Of a DNA stretch of 57,079 nt, positions 43,171-53,030 are shown one piece after another. The translations under genes were made by a program, and so were the position numbers. Under the pieces are notes generated by a model that had not been told where the DNA came from, made no database searches, and saw only the letters and a program-made list of their open reading frames with translations. The DNA is from an uncultured Pelagibacteraceae bacterium. Its GTDB lineage: Bacteria > Pseudomonadota > Alphaproteobacteria > Pelagibacterales > Pelagibacteraceae. The stretch lies in contig CACDJC010000006.1 in NCBI GenBank assembly GCA_902552475.1, positions 1 to 57,079 on the forward strand, read 5' to 3'. How positions within the stretch are numbered: the first letter of the stretch is position 1; every line of letters begins with the position of its first letter.

Positions 43171-43370
43171 CAACCTATAGTAGTTATATAAAATATTTAT
43201 TAATAAATAATTTTTTTCAACTCTTAGTGTCAATTTAATTTAAAATAACTATATCTAAAATTTTTTGAAAATAAATTACTATATATAGAATATTTTTTGG
43301 TTAAATGTAATGAGTCTAAAATTACTACATGAAGTTGTAGAAATAATTTAAATAAAAAAAGATTCAATTA

Positions 43371-43394
43371 AAAATTTATACACTTGTAAATTTT
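43371..43394 (+). promoter_or_regulatory. Inverted repeat upstream of dnaA with a near-consensus DnaA-box-like TTATACACT
   Basis: AAAATTTATA-CACT-TGTAAATTTT stem-loop (one G-U pair). Confidence 0.35.
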
Positions 43395-43462
43395 ATATTT
43401 TTTTATTTTTTTAAATTAATTTATTGAAAAAAATTGCCATAAGTCTTAAGTGGAATTCCTTC

Positions 43463-44884
43463 ATGAAAAATATTTTACAAAATTCTGACAAAGCTTTAGA
43501 AAAAAAGATTAATTGGGAAACTATTCAAAATGCTATGAGAGAAAAGTTCGGTGATGACATCTTTGAAAGCTGGATTAAAAAAATTGAACTAGAAGAAGAA
43601 TATAACAATTATATTTTGTTTTCAGTATCTACGAGATTTATAAGAGATTGGATAGTATCAAGATATCTTGATCAAATATTGCAAATTATTAAGAATTATA
43701 AAAAGGATATTTTAAGAATTGAGTTTGTTGTTAAAGATAAAAAAGTAGAAAAAACAAATAACTTTGAGAAAATTTCAGATGATAAAAAAGATTTTAAAAA
43801 TAATCAAAATGTTTCATTCATTAAAGACTCTTTTCTTCAATATAATAGAATAGATCCAAATAAAAATTTTGATAATTTTATTACCGGTTCAAGTAATAAA
43901 TTGGCGTTTGAAGCGTCAAAAAAAGTTGTTCAAGATATAGCACACTATAATCCACTTTATCTTTTTGGTGGAGTTGGAATGGGTAAAACACATTTATTAA
44001 ATGCAATTGGGTTGAGTTTAAAAGAAAAAAATAAAGTTATGTTTATTTCAGCCGAAAGGTTTATGTACCAATTTGTTAAATCAATAAAATCTAATGAGAT
44101 GGTTAAATTTAAGGAATATTTTAGAAATACAGATATTCTTTTAATTGATGATATTCAGTTTATGAATGGCAAAGAAGCAATGCAGGAAGAATTTTTTCAT
44201 ACATTCAATGCTCTGTTAGAAAAAAATTCACAAATTATAGTTTCGGCGGATAGACCTCCAAATAAACTTTCTAGGATACAAGAAAGAATTAAGTCTAGAT
44301 TTTCAGGTGGTTTGGTTGTTGATATTCAAAATCCTGATTATGAATTAAGATATAAAATAATTAAGACTAAAACTGATGAACTTAGATTATTTTATTCAAA
44401 TCAAATAAAAATTACCGAAGATATTCAGAAATTTATAAGCAAAGAAATTAAAACAAGTATTAGAGAATTAGTGGGTGCTTTAAATAGAATTGTTTCTTTT
44501 TCTAGAATTTATAATAAAACACCGAGTTTGTCAGAAGTAAAAGTAATTTTAAAAGATTTATTAAATTTATCAGAAAATAAAGTAACGATAGACTCAATTC
44601 AAACAATTGTTTGTAAATTTTATAAGATTAGTAAGAATGAAATGCTTTCTCCAAGAAGATCCCGATATCTCGTTAGACCGAGACAAACAGCAATATATTT
44701 AGCCAAAATGTTAACTTCTAAATCCTTACCAGAAATTGGAAGATCTTTTGCAAATCGAGATCATACAACTGTTATTCACTCTGTTAAGACTATTGATAAA
44801 CTTAGAAAAGAAGACAATGAGTTAAATATCAATATTGATAGTTTAAAGAATAAGATTTTATATAATCAAGAAAATGAAATTTAG
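43463..44884 (+). CDS. dnaA: Chromosomal replication initiator DnaA
   Basis: PLYLFGGVGMGKTHLLNAIG, ILLIDDIQFM, FANRDHTTVIHSVKTI; start refined to ATG 43463. Confidence 0.97.
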   Translation: MKNILQNSDKALEKKINWETIQNAMREKFGDDIFESWIKKIELEEEYNNYILFSVSTRFIRDWIVSRYLDQILQIIKNYKKDILRIEFVVKDKKVEKTNNFEKISDDKKDFKNNQNVSFIKDSFLQYNRIDPNKNFDNFITGSSNKLAFEASKKVVQDIAHYNPLYLFGGVGMGKTHLLNAIGLSLKEKNKVMFISAERFMYQFVKSIKSNEMVKFKEYFRNTDILLIDDIQFMNGKEAMQEEFFHTFNALLEKNSQIIVSADRPPNKLSRIQERIKSRFSGGLVVDIQNPDYELRYKIIKTKTDELRLFYSNQIKITEDIQKFISKEIKTSIRELVGALNRIVSFSRIYNKTPSLSEVKVILKDLLNLSENKVTIDSIQTIVCKFYKISKNEMLSPRRSRYLVRPRQTAIYLAKMLTSKSLPEIGRSFANRDHTTVIHSVKTIDKLRKEDNELNINIDSLKNKILYNQENEI

Positions 44885-45986
44885 TTTAAATCAGCAAGAT
44901 CTTCAAAAATCTTTAAACTATTGTCAAGGAGTAATCGAAAAAAGAAGCACACTACCAATTTTATCTAACGTATTGTTAGATGTGAGTAATGGAAAATTAA
45001 CAATTACAGCTACAGATCTTGATTTAATTTTTGTTCATCAAATTTCTAATGTCGAAATATTGGAAGAAGGAAAAACAACCACTTCTTCGTCTATAATGTA
45101 TGATATTGTAAGAAAATTTTCTTCTGGAAGTAAAATTAATTTTTCAAGTTCTAGTGAAAATAAATTACATCTTGAGTCAGATAAATCAATTTTTAATCTA
45201 AATTGTATAAGTGCTTCAGAATTTCCGATAACAGATGAGAATTTTAACCAAAATGAATTTTCAATTAAATCAAAAGAATTATTAAAATTATTAAATAAAT
45301 GTAAATTTTCAGTTTCAAATGATGAGACAAGACATTATTTAAGCGGAATTTTTTTTCATCAGACACAAGCTGATGAAAAAATATTTTTGACTGCCGCCGC
45401 TACAGATAGTCATAGAATGTCTATTTCAAAAATAAGACTTCAAAATAAAATTGAATTTGAACAAATAATTCTCCCAAAAAAAACAATTTTTCAATTATGT
45501 TCATTGTTAGAAGATTACGAAGGAGAAGTAAAAATTTCTAATATAAAATCAAAAATAAAATTTGAATTAAATGATAGTATTCTAATTTCTAAGTTAATAG
45601 ATGGTAAATTTCCTAACTATGTTCAGGTTATACCAAAAGAAAATCAAAAAAAATTAGAAGTTGAATTAAATTCTTTTTTAAATTCTGTGGATAGAGTTGC
45701 ATCAGTTTCATTAGATAAGAAGGATGGTGTAAAATTTAATCTTTCAAAAAATTTACTTAATTTATCTGTTAATAATACAAATAGTGGTGATGGAAAAGAA
45801 AGCTTAACTGTTAAATTTGATCATCAGCTAGATATAAGTTTCAATTCAAGATATTTAATTGATGTTGCATCTCAATTAGATGGTGATTTAATTGAAATTT
45901 ATTTAAAAGATTCAGGATCGCCGGCTTTGATAAGAGATCCAGCTGATTTTGATAGTATTTATGTTGTAATGCCTATGAAAGGTTAA
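44874..45986 (+). CDS. dnaN: DNA polymerase III beta clamp
   Basis: LPILSNVLLDVS, DSHRMSISKI, C-terminal VMPM. Confidence 0.97.
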   Translation: MKFSLNQQDLQKSLNYCQGVIEKRSTLPILSNVLLDVSNGKLTITATDLDLIFVHQISNVEILEEGKTTTSSSIMYDIVRKFSSGSKINFSSSSENKLHLESDKSIFNLNCISASEFPITDENFNQNEFSIKSKELLKLLNKCKFSVSNDETRHYLSGIFFHQTQADEKIFLTAAATDSHRMSISKIRLQNKIEFEQIILPKKTIFQLCSLLEDYEGEVKISNIKSKIKFELNDSILISKLIDGKFPNYVQVIPKENQKKLEVELNSFLNSVDRVASVSLDKKDGVKFNLSKNLLNLSVNNTNSGDGKESLTVKFDHQLDISFNSRYLIDVASQLDGDLIEIYLKDSGSPALIRDPADFDSIYVVMPMKG

Positions 45987-46693
45987 TCGATTAAATCTAA
46001 TTCAGAATATATTTGTTTTTCAATAATTTCTATAAAATCATTAGGTCCTATACCAGGTTCAATTGGTTTTAAAATTGAAACTGTTATTAATTTATTTAAT
46101 TTTAAACTTCCATTTTTTGGCCAAACATTTCCTGAATTGATTGCTACTGGTTGACATTTTATTCCAAGCTCTTTGTAAATTCTACCAACACCTTTTTTAA
46201 AAGGAATCCTATCTTTTGGCAAAACACGAGTTGCTTGTGGAAATATAATTATTGGTCTTTTTGAACTCTCTACTGATTTTTTAATTTTATCTATTAAACC
46301 TAAATTATCCTTACTTATCTTGTTTCTATTAACTGAGATAGATCCTATTTTTTTTAAATACCATCCAAATATAGGTATTTTTATCAACTCATTTTTTAAA
46401 ATAAATATTGGAGAGTTAAAAATTGTTTGAAGAAAAAAAGTTTCAAACATTGATTGATGAGATGAGGCTATAAAAAACTTTTCATTAGATATAATATTTT
46501 CTTTTCCCTTGATTATTATTTTAGTTGATAAAAAATATTCTAAACAAATTTTAGACCATTGACCCATAATTTTTCCTCCTATTAATACAATTTTTTGAGG
46601 CATCAATAGACTTGGTAAAAAAATTATAGAAATAAAAATTATACCTATAAAGAAAAAAAACAAAAATAGAGATTTTCTTATCATTTTTTTCAA
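45983..46693 (-). CDS. plsC: 1-acyl-sn-glycerol-3-phosphate acyltransferase
   Basis: SSHQSMFETFFL, IFPQATR. Confidence 0.88.
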   Translation of the reverse strand: MKKMIRKSLFLFFFFIGIIFISIIFLPSLLMPQKIVLIGGKIMGQWSKICLEYFLSTKIIIKGKENIISNEKFFIASSHQSMFETFFLQTIFNSPIFILKNELIKIPIFGWYLKKIGSISVNRNKISKDNLGLIDKIKKSVESSKRPIIIFPQATRVLPKDRIPFKKGVGRIYKELGIKCQPVAINSGNVWPKNGSLKLNKLITVSILKPIEPGIGPNDFIEIIEKQIYSELDLID

Positions 46694-46696
46694 AAA

Positions 46697-47911
46697 CTAA
46701 ATTAGATCTTTTAGTTTTTGTCTTTTTTTAATAACAATTAATTTTGAACCTTTTATTAATATTTCAGCAGGATTAGGTCTAACATTATAATTTGATCCTA
46801 GTGATGATCCATAAGCCCCAGTATCACAAATTATCAATAAATCTTTTTCACTTAACTTTTGAAAATTATTTGTACTTAAAAATTTGTCAGTAGTTTCGCA
46901 AATTGGTCCTACAAAATCATAGGTTTTTTTTGATTTTTTTTTATTTTTTGTAATTGGAATGATTTGATGTCTAGCTCCATATAAAGCTGGTCTCATTAGG
47001 TCATTCATTGCAGCATCAAGAATGATAAAATTTTTTTTTGGATTTTCTTTTATATAAATTATTTTTGTAATAAGAACTCCTGCGTTGCCAATAATAGATC
47101 TTCCTGGTTCAAAAATAATTTTACTATTATGTTTTTTTAAAAAATTTTTAATTGCTTGATTATATTTTTCATAATTAAGTTTTTTTTTATTATTTTCATA
47201 TGAAATTCCCATACCTCCGCCCAAATCTATGAATTCAAAATCAAATTTTATTTTTTTTATTAATTTGCTTACAGCTTTAAGCATTTTTTCATAGGGTCTA
47301 TAATCGAGTATTTGACTTCCGATATGAACACTTAAACATTTTAAGTTTATATTTTTTTTATTTTTTATAATTTTAAATATTTCGATGAAAGTTTTTTCAT
47401 TTACTCCAAATTTATTTTCTTTTTTTCCAGTTGATATTTGTTTTAATGTATTAGCATCAGTATTCGGATTAAGTCTTATTCCAATATCTACAATTTTTTT
47501 TTTTGATTTTGCTATTTTTTCAATTTCCAAAACTTCACTTTTTGACTCAGAGTTTATTAATAAAATATTTTTATCAATTGCATAACTTAATTCCTCTGAA
47601 GTTTTACCTACTCCTGAAAAAACAATTTTTTTTGAATTAATTCCTGCTTTAAGTGCTTTCATTAATTCACCTTTAGACACAACATCTGCACCTAGTCCAT
47701 TTTTTTTTATTTCTTTTAAAATTTTTAGATTAGAATTAGCTTTAGTCGCAAAACATATTAAAGGAGAAAATGTTTTAAAATTTAGTTTAAAGTCATTTAT
47801 ATTTTGTTTTAATTTTTTATGTGAGTAGCAATACAGTGGAGTTCCAAATTTGATCGCTAAATTTTTAAAATATAAATTTTCAATTTTTAGGTTATTATTA
47901 ATATATTTCAT
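46697..47911 (-). CDS. lysA: Diaminopimelate decarboxylase
   Basis: FATKANSNLKIL, SVHIGSQI, LGGGMGISY, CETTDKFL. Confidence 0.95.
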   Translation of the reverse strand: MKYINNNLKIENLYFKNLAIKFGTPLYCYSHKKLKQNINDFKLNFKTFSPLICFATKANSNLKILKEIKKNGLGADVVSKGELMKALKAGINSKKIVFSGVGKTSEELSYAIDKNILLINSESKSEVLEIEKIAKSKKKIVDIGIRLNPNTDANTLKQISTGKKENKFGVNEKTFIEIFKIIKNKKNINLKCLSVHIGSQILDYRPYEKMLKAVSKLIKKIKFDFEFIDLGGGMGISYENNKKKLNYEKYNQAIKNFLKKHNSKIIFEPGRSIIGNAGVLITKIIYIKENPKKNFIILDAAMNDLMRPALYGARHQIIPITKNKKKSKKTYDFVGPICETTDKFLSTNNFQKLSEKDLLIICDTGAYGSSLGSNYNVRPNPAEILIKGSKLIVIKKRQKLKDLI

Positions 47912-48027
47912 TAAACGTTTTTTACGATTACAAATTGATTATTTGCTTCATACTTTGGATCATTTTTTCTACCGCAAGATGACAATATAATTAAACAAAC
48001 AAACAATAAAATAATCTTTTTAATCAT
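47911..48027 (-). CDS. 38-aa LptM-like lipoprotein
   Basis: MIKKIILLFVCLIILSSCGRKNDPKYEANNQFVIVKNV*; ATGA overlap with argH, TAATG overlap with lysA, lipobox LSSC. Not in the ORF track. Confidence 0.75.
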   Translation of the reverse strand: MIKKIILLFVCLIILSSCGRKNDPKYEANNQFVIVKNV

Positions 48028-49418
48028 TTTTTATCTTTTTTATAACTTAATATCATTTTCTTAATATTCTCAAAAGAAGTTCCTCCATAAGAGGTTTTTG
48101 AATTTATTGAATTTTTTAGGTCAAAAACTTTCATTACATCATAAGTTAATTTTTTTTCAATTATTTGTAATTCTTCAATACTAAGTTCAGATAGTTTTTT
48201 TTTATTTTTCTCTGCAAAGTTAACTATTTTTGCAGTTTGTAAATAAGCTTTTCTGAATGGATAATTTAATTCTCTAACCATATAGTCAGCTAGATCAGTT
48301 GCAGTTAAGAATCCACTTTCTGCAAGTTCAAGCATTCTTTTTTTATCTGCTGAAAAATTTTTTAAAATATCATTTAATATTATTAAAGAATTTTTTAATT
48401 GATCAAATGATTTAAAAGCTAATTCTTTATCATCTTGTAAATCTTTGAAATATGATAATGGTAGTCCTTTTAAGATTGTTAACATTGAAAATAAATTACC
48501 GAATATCCCACCTGTTTTTCCTCTTAAATATTCTAGTGGATCAGGATTTTTTTTCTGAGGCATTATAGAAGATCCTGTTACGATTTTATCATTTAATATA
48601 ATTAGTTTAAAAGCATCTGAATTCCATATAATAAACTCTTCAGCAATTCTAGAAATATGAATTGCACATGCAGAACACGAATATAAAAAATCAATAACAA
48701 AATCTCTGTCCGAAACAGTATCAATAGAGTTTTTAGTTGGATTTTTAAAATTTAATTTTTTTGTAGTATAAAATCTATCAATATTAAATGAAGTACCAGT
48801 GAGTGCTGCAACACCTAAGGGATTTTCATTTAAACCACCAAGATTGTTGTTAAATCTTTTTTTATCTCTGTTAAACATTTCAACATATGCTAATAAATAA
48901 TGAGCAAATGAAACTGGTTGAGCATTTTTTAAATGTGTAAAACCCGGCATAATTGTTTCAATATTTTTATCTGCTTTTTTTAAAATATTATTAATTATTG
49001 CATCTAAACTTTTTACTATTTCTTTATTTGCTTTTTTTAGCCAAATTTTAAAATCAGTAATAACCTGATCATTTCTAGATCTAGCAGTATGAATATAGCC
49101 TGCATCTTCACCAATTATATCAAAAAGTCTTTTTTCAATATTCATATGAATATCTTCTAATTTTTCATCATATAAAAATTTTTTTTTTATAATTTCATTT
49201 CTTATTTTATTTAAACCCCAAACTATTTTATTTTTAATTTTAAAGTTAATTATTTTTTGTTTAAATAACATTTCAACATGTGCAATTGAGGCATCAATAT
49301 CTTCATTAAACAATCTTTTATCTATTGATAATGAACCACCAATTTTTTTAAATAAACTTGTGGAACTTTTTTTAATCCTAGTGCCCCAAATTGGTTTATT
49401 GTTTTTATTTTTACTCAT
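48024..49418 (-). CDS. argH: Argininosuccinate lyase
   Basis: HTARSRNDQV, GSSIMPQKKNPDPLEYLRG. Confidence 0.96.
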   Translation of the reverse strand: MSKNKNNKPIWGTRIKKSSTSLFKKIGGSLSIDKRLFNEDIDASIAHVEMLFKQKIINFKIKNKIVWGLNKIRNEIIKKKFLYDEKLEDIHMNIEKRLFDIIGEDAGYIHTARSRNDQVITDFKIWLKKANKEIVKSLDAIINNILKKADKNIETIMPGFTHLKNAQPVSFAHYLLAYVEMFNRDKKRFNNNLGGLNENPLGVAALTGTSFNIDRFYTTKKLNFKNPTKNSIDTVSDRDFVIDFLYSCSACAIHISRIAEEFIIWNSDAFKLIILNDKIVTGSSIMPQKKNPDPLEYLRGKTGGIFGNLFSMLTILKGLPLSYFKDLQDDKELAFKSFDQLKNSLIILNDILKNFSADKKRMLELAESGFLTATDLADYMVRELNYPFRKAYLQTAKIVNFAEKNKKKLSELSIEELQIIEKKLTYDVMKVFDLKNSINSKTSYGGTSFENIKKMILSYKKDKK

Positions 49419-49442
49419 GGTATCTAACTATACATTTTAAAA

Positions 49443-49970
49443 ATGAAATTCATAAATTTTAATTATTTAGTAATAATAGTTTACTTAATATCATCTAACT
49501 TTTCATATTCAATAGAACCTCCTGATATTAAAAATTTAATAATACATAAGGATAAGAAAAAAATTGAAAATGTAGAATTTTTCAATTTTGAAGGCCAAAA
49601 GATAAGCATTAACAATTTTAGCAATGCTAAAATAATAAATTTTTGGGCAACTTGGTGTGCTCCTTGTAGGAAAGAAATGCCTTCTCTAAATAGACTTAAA
49701 TTATTAAACGAATTTAAGGATGTTGACATAATCCCAATTAATATTGGTGGTGAGCCAAATGAAAAATCTAAAAAGTTTTTTGAAGATTTAAACATTAATA
49801 ATTTGAAAATTTTTTCAGGTTCTGGGCAAAAAATTTCAGAGAAATTTAAAATACGTGGATTACCTACTACAATCTTAATAGATAAAAATGGTTATGAATT
49901 TGCAAGAATTATAGGTTACATTGATTTTGAAAATAAATCTTTTTTAGATTGGTTAATAAATAATTTATGA
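49443..49970 (+). CDS. TlpA-like periplasmic thioredoxin
   Basis: NFWATWCAPCRKEMPSL, GLPTTILID. Confidence 0.92.
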   Translation: MKFINFNYLVIIVYLISSNFSYSIEPPDIKNLIIHKDKKKIENVEFFNFEGQKISINNFSNAKIINFWATWCAPCRKEMPSLNRLKLLNEFKDVDIIPINIGGEPNEKSKKFFEDLNINNLKIFSGSGQKISEKFKIRGLPTTILIDKNGYEFARIIGYIDFENKSFLDWLINNL

Positions 49971-50623
49971 AATTTTCACTTAACACAACAATTATAAAAC
50001 CAAATGATGGTGAAGAAATAAAAAATGCTATAATTTTGCTACATGGATATGGAGGCGATGGAAAAGATATAAGCATGTTAACTTTTAATTGGAAAAGATT
50101 TTTAAAAAATACTATTTTTTTATGTCCTGATGCTCATGAGGTTTGCAACATTAATCCCACAGGTTTTCAGTGGTTTGATCTTAGTTCAGAAGATTCAGAG
50201 CAAATTATAAATGAGTCTAAGAAAGCAGAAAATAAAATTAAAGAATATATAGAAGAAATTAATTCTTATTATAAACTAACAAATTCTCAAATTTGTATTT
50301 CTGGATTTAGTCAGGGTTGTATGATGTCAATAAATGTTGGACTTACATCAGAAGAATGTTTTAATTGTATAGTCGGTTTTTCTGGCAAGATAATTGATAA
50401 AGACTACCTTAAGGATAGGATAAAATCAAAAACAAAAATTTTAATGATCCATGGTGACTCTGATGAAATAGTTGCTCCTAATAATTTGTTGGATTCAAAA
50501 GATTTTTTTATTAGAAATAAAGTAGATGTTGAAACTTTAATGATAAAAAATTGTGGTCATAATATACCTATTGAAGCATCAAGTGCAGCATTAAATTTTA
50601 TCAAAAAAAATTTTAAAAATTAA
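49967..50623 (+). CDS. Phospholipase/carboxylesterase family hydrolase
   Basis: ILLHGYGGDGKD, GFSQGCMMSINVG, GHNIP. Confidence 0.85.
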   Translation: MKFSLNTTIIKPNDGEEIKNAIILLHGYGGDGKDISMLTFNWKRFLKNTIFLCPDAHEVCNINPTGFQWFDLSSEDSEQIINESKKAENKIKEYIEEINSYYKLTNSQICISGFSQGCMMSINVGLTSEECFNCIVGFSGKIIDKDYLKDRIKSKTKILMIHGDSDEIVAPNNLLDSKDFFIRNKVDVETLMIKNCGHNIPIEASSAALNFIKKNFKN

Positions 50624-50685
50624 TAAAATTTTAATGTCAAATTAGTAATGTTGATATGATAAATTTTATATTGTATTATTAAATT

Positions 50686-51255
50686 ATGATTGAACTATCT
50701 GACAAAGAGATATCATTAGAAAAATGTCCTGCGCTTGTTTTAAATGCAGATTATAGACCATTGAGTTATTATCCATTATCATTATGGAGTTGGCAGGATT
50801 CAATCAAGTCTGTTTTTTTGGACAGAGTTTCTATCGTAAGTTATTATGATAGAACTATAAGAAGCCCTTCTTTTAGTATGAAGCTTCCTAGCGTAATTGC
50901 TCTTAAATCTTTTATAAGGCCACAATCTAATCCTAATTTTACAAGATTTAATGTCTTTTTAAGAGATAAGTTTAGCTGTCAATATTGTGGTAGTAACAAT
51001 GAATTAACATTTGATCATCTTTTACCAAGATCGAAGGGTGGAAAAACAGACTGGGATAATGTGGTAACAGCATGCTCATCTTGTAATGTAAAAAAAGGTG
51101 GAAAACTTTTTAAAAATTCAGGTATGACTTTAAGTCAATGGCCCTATCAACCAACAACAGAAGATTTACATAAAAATGGCAAAAATTTTCCACCAAATTT
51201 TCTTCATAAAAGTTGGATAGATTATTTATATTGGGATGTTGAATTAGAACCTTAA
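50686..51255 (+). CDS. HNH endonuclease family protein
   Basis: CQYCGSNNELTFDHLLPRSKGGKTDWDNVVTACSSCNVKKG. Confidence 0.92.
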   Translation: MIELSDKEISLEKCPALVLNADYRPLSYYPLSLWSWQDSIKSVFLDRVSIVSYYDRTIRSPSFSMKLPSVIALKSFIRPQSNPNFTRFNVFLRDKFSCQYCGSNNELTFDHLLPRSKGGKTDWDNVVTACSSCNVKKGGKLFKNSGMTLSQWPYQPTTEDLHKNGKNFPPNFLHKSWIDYLYWDVELEP

Positions 51256-51789
51256 CTAGATTTTTTCAGATATACTTATTGCTAATCTAGAGCCAGTCTT
51301 AATAACTTTGTCCATTAAAGAGTAAACCCCTTTTTTTGTTGCACCTTCTTCATAAGCAATATCTTTATGATGTAATTCATCATTTCTAAATTTTGTAATT
51401 ACTTCTTTTAAGTTTTTTTCGTCACTTTGTAGCTGATCTATTTGGTTTTTGTAATGTTCATCTATTACTTCTTCTACCGATGCTGTACAAAGCATAGCAG
51501 CTTTTTTACCCAATATAGTTGATCCAAAACCAAGACCTAATCCAAGCAAATCCCATAATGGTAATAGTTTTGTTGGATTTATATTTCTTTTTTTAATTTC
51601 ATCTTCAAAGAAATTACAGTGTTCTTCTTCATGTTTTTTCATTTCATTAATAGTATTTTTTAAATCTTCATTTTTTATGATAGTATTTAAAGCTAATAAT
51701 TGGCCTTCATATATTTTAATTGCTCCTCTTTCTCCTGCATGATCGACCCTTATGAACTCTTCTATTTTTTTTGGATTAGTTTTTTTCAT
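51256..51789 (-). CDS. coq7: COQ7-type demethoxyubiquinone hydroxylase
   Basis: VDHAGERGAIKIYEGQ, KHEEEHCNFFE, DELHHKDIAYEEGA di-iron ligands. Confidence 0.92.
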   Translation of the reverse strand: MKKTNPKKIEEFIRVDHAGERGAIKIYEGQLLALNTIIKNEDLKNTINEMKKHEEEHCNFFEDEIKKRNINPTKLLPLWDLLGLGLGFGSTILGKKAAMLCTASVEEVIDEHYKNQIDQLQSDEKNLKEVITKFRNDELHHKDIAYEEGATKKGVYSLMDKVIKTGSRLAISISEKI

Positions 51790-52255
51790 ATACTAAAGTT
51801 CTTAATGAATAAATTAAGATTAATAAAGATAATACTGAATTAATACCAGCCAATGAAATACCAAATAATTTAAAATTTACATCTTTACAACTATTTGGAA
51901 TGCTTTCACTTAATGTTTTTAATAATTTTGTTTTATCTGTAATATCAATATTATTTGTCGCACATCCAGAAAATTCCTCAAATATATTTTTTTCTATTCC
52001 ATAATGGTATCCAGAAATTAAAAAACTTAAGATAAAGATCAAAATAACTAATAATAAAATGCTATCATTTTTGTAATAATTGTAGCCAACGAAACTTATA
52101 AAAATTGCAATTATGTAAGGAATTCTTTGATAAAGACATAGTTTGCAGGCTTTATATTGCAAGTAATATTCAACATACAATGCAAAAAAAATTGCTAAGA
52201 TTGAGAAAATAAAAATTAATAGATAAAAACTTTTTCTTTTTACAAATATATTCAT
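51776..52255 (-). CDS. dsbB: Disulfide bond formation protein DsbB-like
   Basis: CKLCLYQRIPY, multi-TM. Confidence 0.85.
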   Translation of the reverse strand: MNIFVKRKSFYLLIFIFSILAIFFALYVEYYLQYKACKLCLYQRIPYIIAIFISFVGYNYYKNDSILLLVILIFILSFLISGYHYGIEKNIFEEFSGCATNNIDITDKTKLLKTLSESIPNSCKDVNFKLFGISLAGINSVLSLLILIYSLRTLVYEKN

Positions 52256-52258
52256 TTT

Positions 52259-52867
52259 TTAACTCATAAAATTTACTAAAAATTTATAAACTAAGTAAGC
52301 AAATATTATTATTAAAATAGATAGTATAATTGAAACTTTTAATAATTTTTTTTCTATAATTTTTTTCATAGCTGGTCCAAAATTTCCAATTAAAAAAGCT
52401 ATTATAAAAAATCTAGAACCTCTTGTTAAAAGAGATACAATTATAAAATAGAATATATTAAAATGAACAAATCCACTCATGATTGTGAGTAGTTTAAATG
52501 GAACAGGTGAGAATCCGGCTATTGCTAGTAAGGTCATCCATGCAAATACACCTCCTTCTGATGCCATTTTATCTTTTAAAAAAGATGCATTATCAACTCC
52601 ATATATTTCAAATATCTTAATTCCAATTTCATTGAAAAAAACATATCCAATAAAATAACCTAAGCAGGCACCCAGGATAGATCCAATTGTTGCAATTAAA
52701 GCGATTCTTATCCATTCTTCTCTTTTTGCTATCGTTATTGGTATTATAAGAACATCAGGGGGAATTGGAAAAATAAAGCTTTCAATAAATGAAACAAATC
52801 CCAAAATAGATTTGGATTTTTTATGTCCTGCAAGTTTAATAGTTTTATTGTAAAGTGATTTAAACAT
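52259..52867 (-). CDS. DedA/YqaA-family membrane protein
   Basis: FIFPIPPDVLIIP, GACLGYFIGYVF. Confidence 0.85.
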   Translation of the reverse strand: MFKSLYNKTIKLAGHKKSKSILGFVSFIESFIFPIPPDVLIIPITIAKREEWIRIALIATIGSILGACLGYFIGYVFFNEIGIKIFEIYGVDNASFLKDKMASEGGVFAWMTLLAIAGFSPVPFKLLTIMSGFVHFNIFYFIIVSLLTRGSRFFIIAFLIGNFGPAMKKIIEKKLLKVSIILSILIIIFAYLVYKFLVNFMS

Positions 52868-52936
52868 ATTTTCTTTTAGTATAATTAATGTTTTAATACT
52901 ATGAGTTTAAATATGTAAAATTATTATGTATAATAG

Positions 52937-53022
52937 GGCGAATGGCGGAATTGGTAGACGCGTTGGACTCAAAATCCAATAGTAGCAATACTGTGAGAGT
53001 TCGATTCTCTCTTTGCCCACCA
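52937..53022 (+). tRNA. tRNA-Leu(CAA), CCA encoded
   Basis: GGGCGAA acceptor pairs with TTTGCCC; anticodon stem TTGGA-CTCAAAA-TCCAA; long variable arm; GTTCGATTC T-loop; ACCA end. Confidence 0.95.
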
Positions 53023-53030
53023 GAAAAAAT

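Noticed and set aside
53013-53030. Track start of the acyl-CoA synthetase (MPTRKN...)
   Set aside because: These codons are the tRNA-Leu 3' end and spacer; ATG 53031 is the better start
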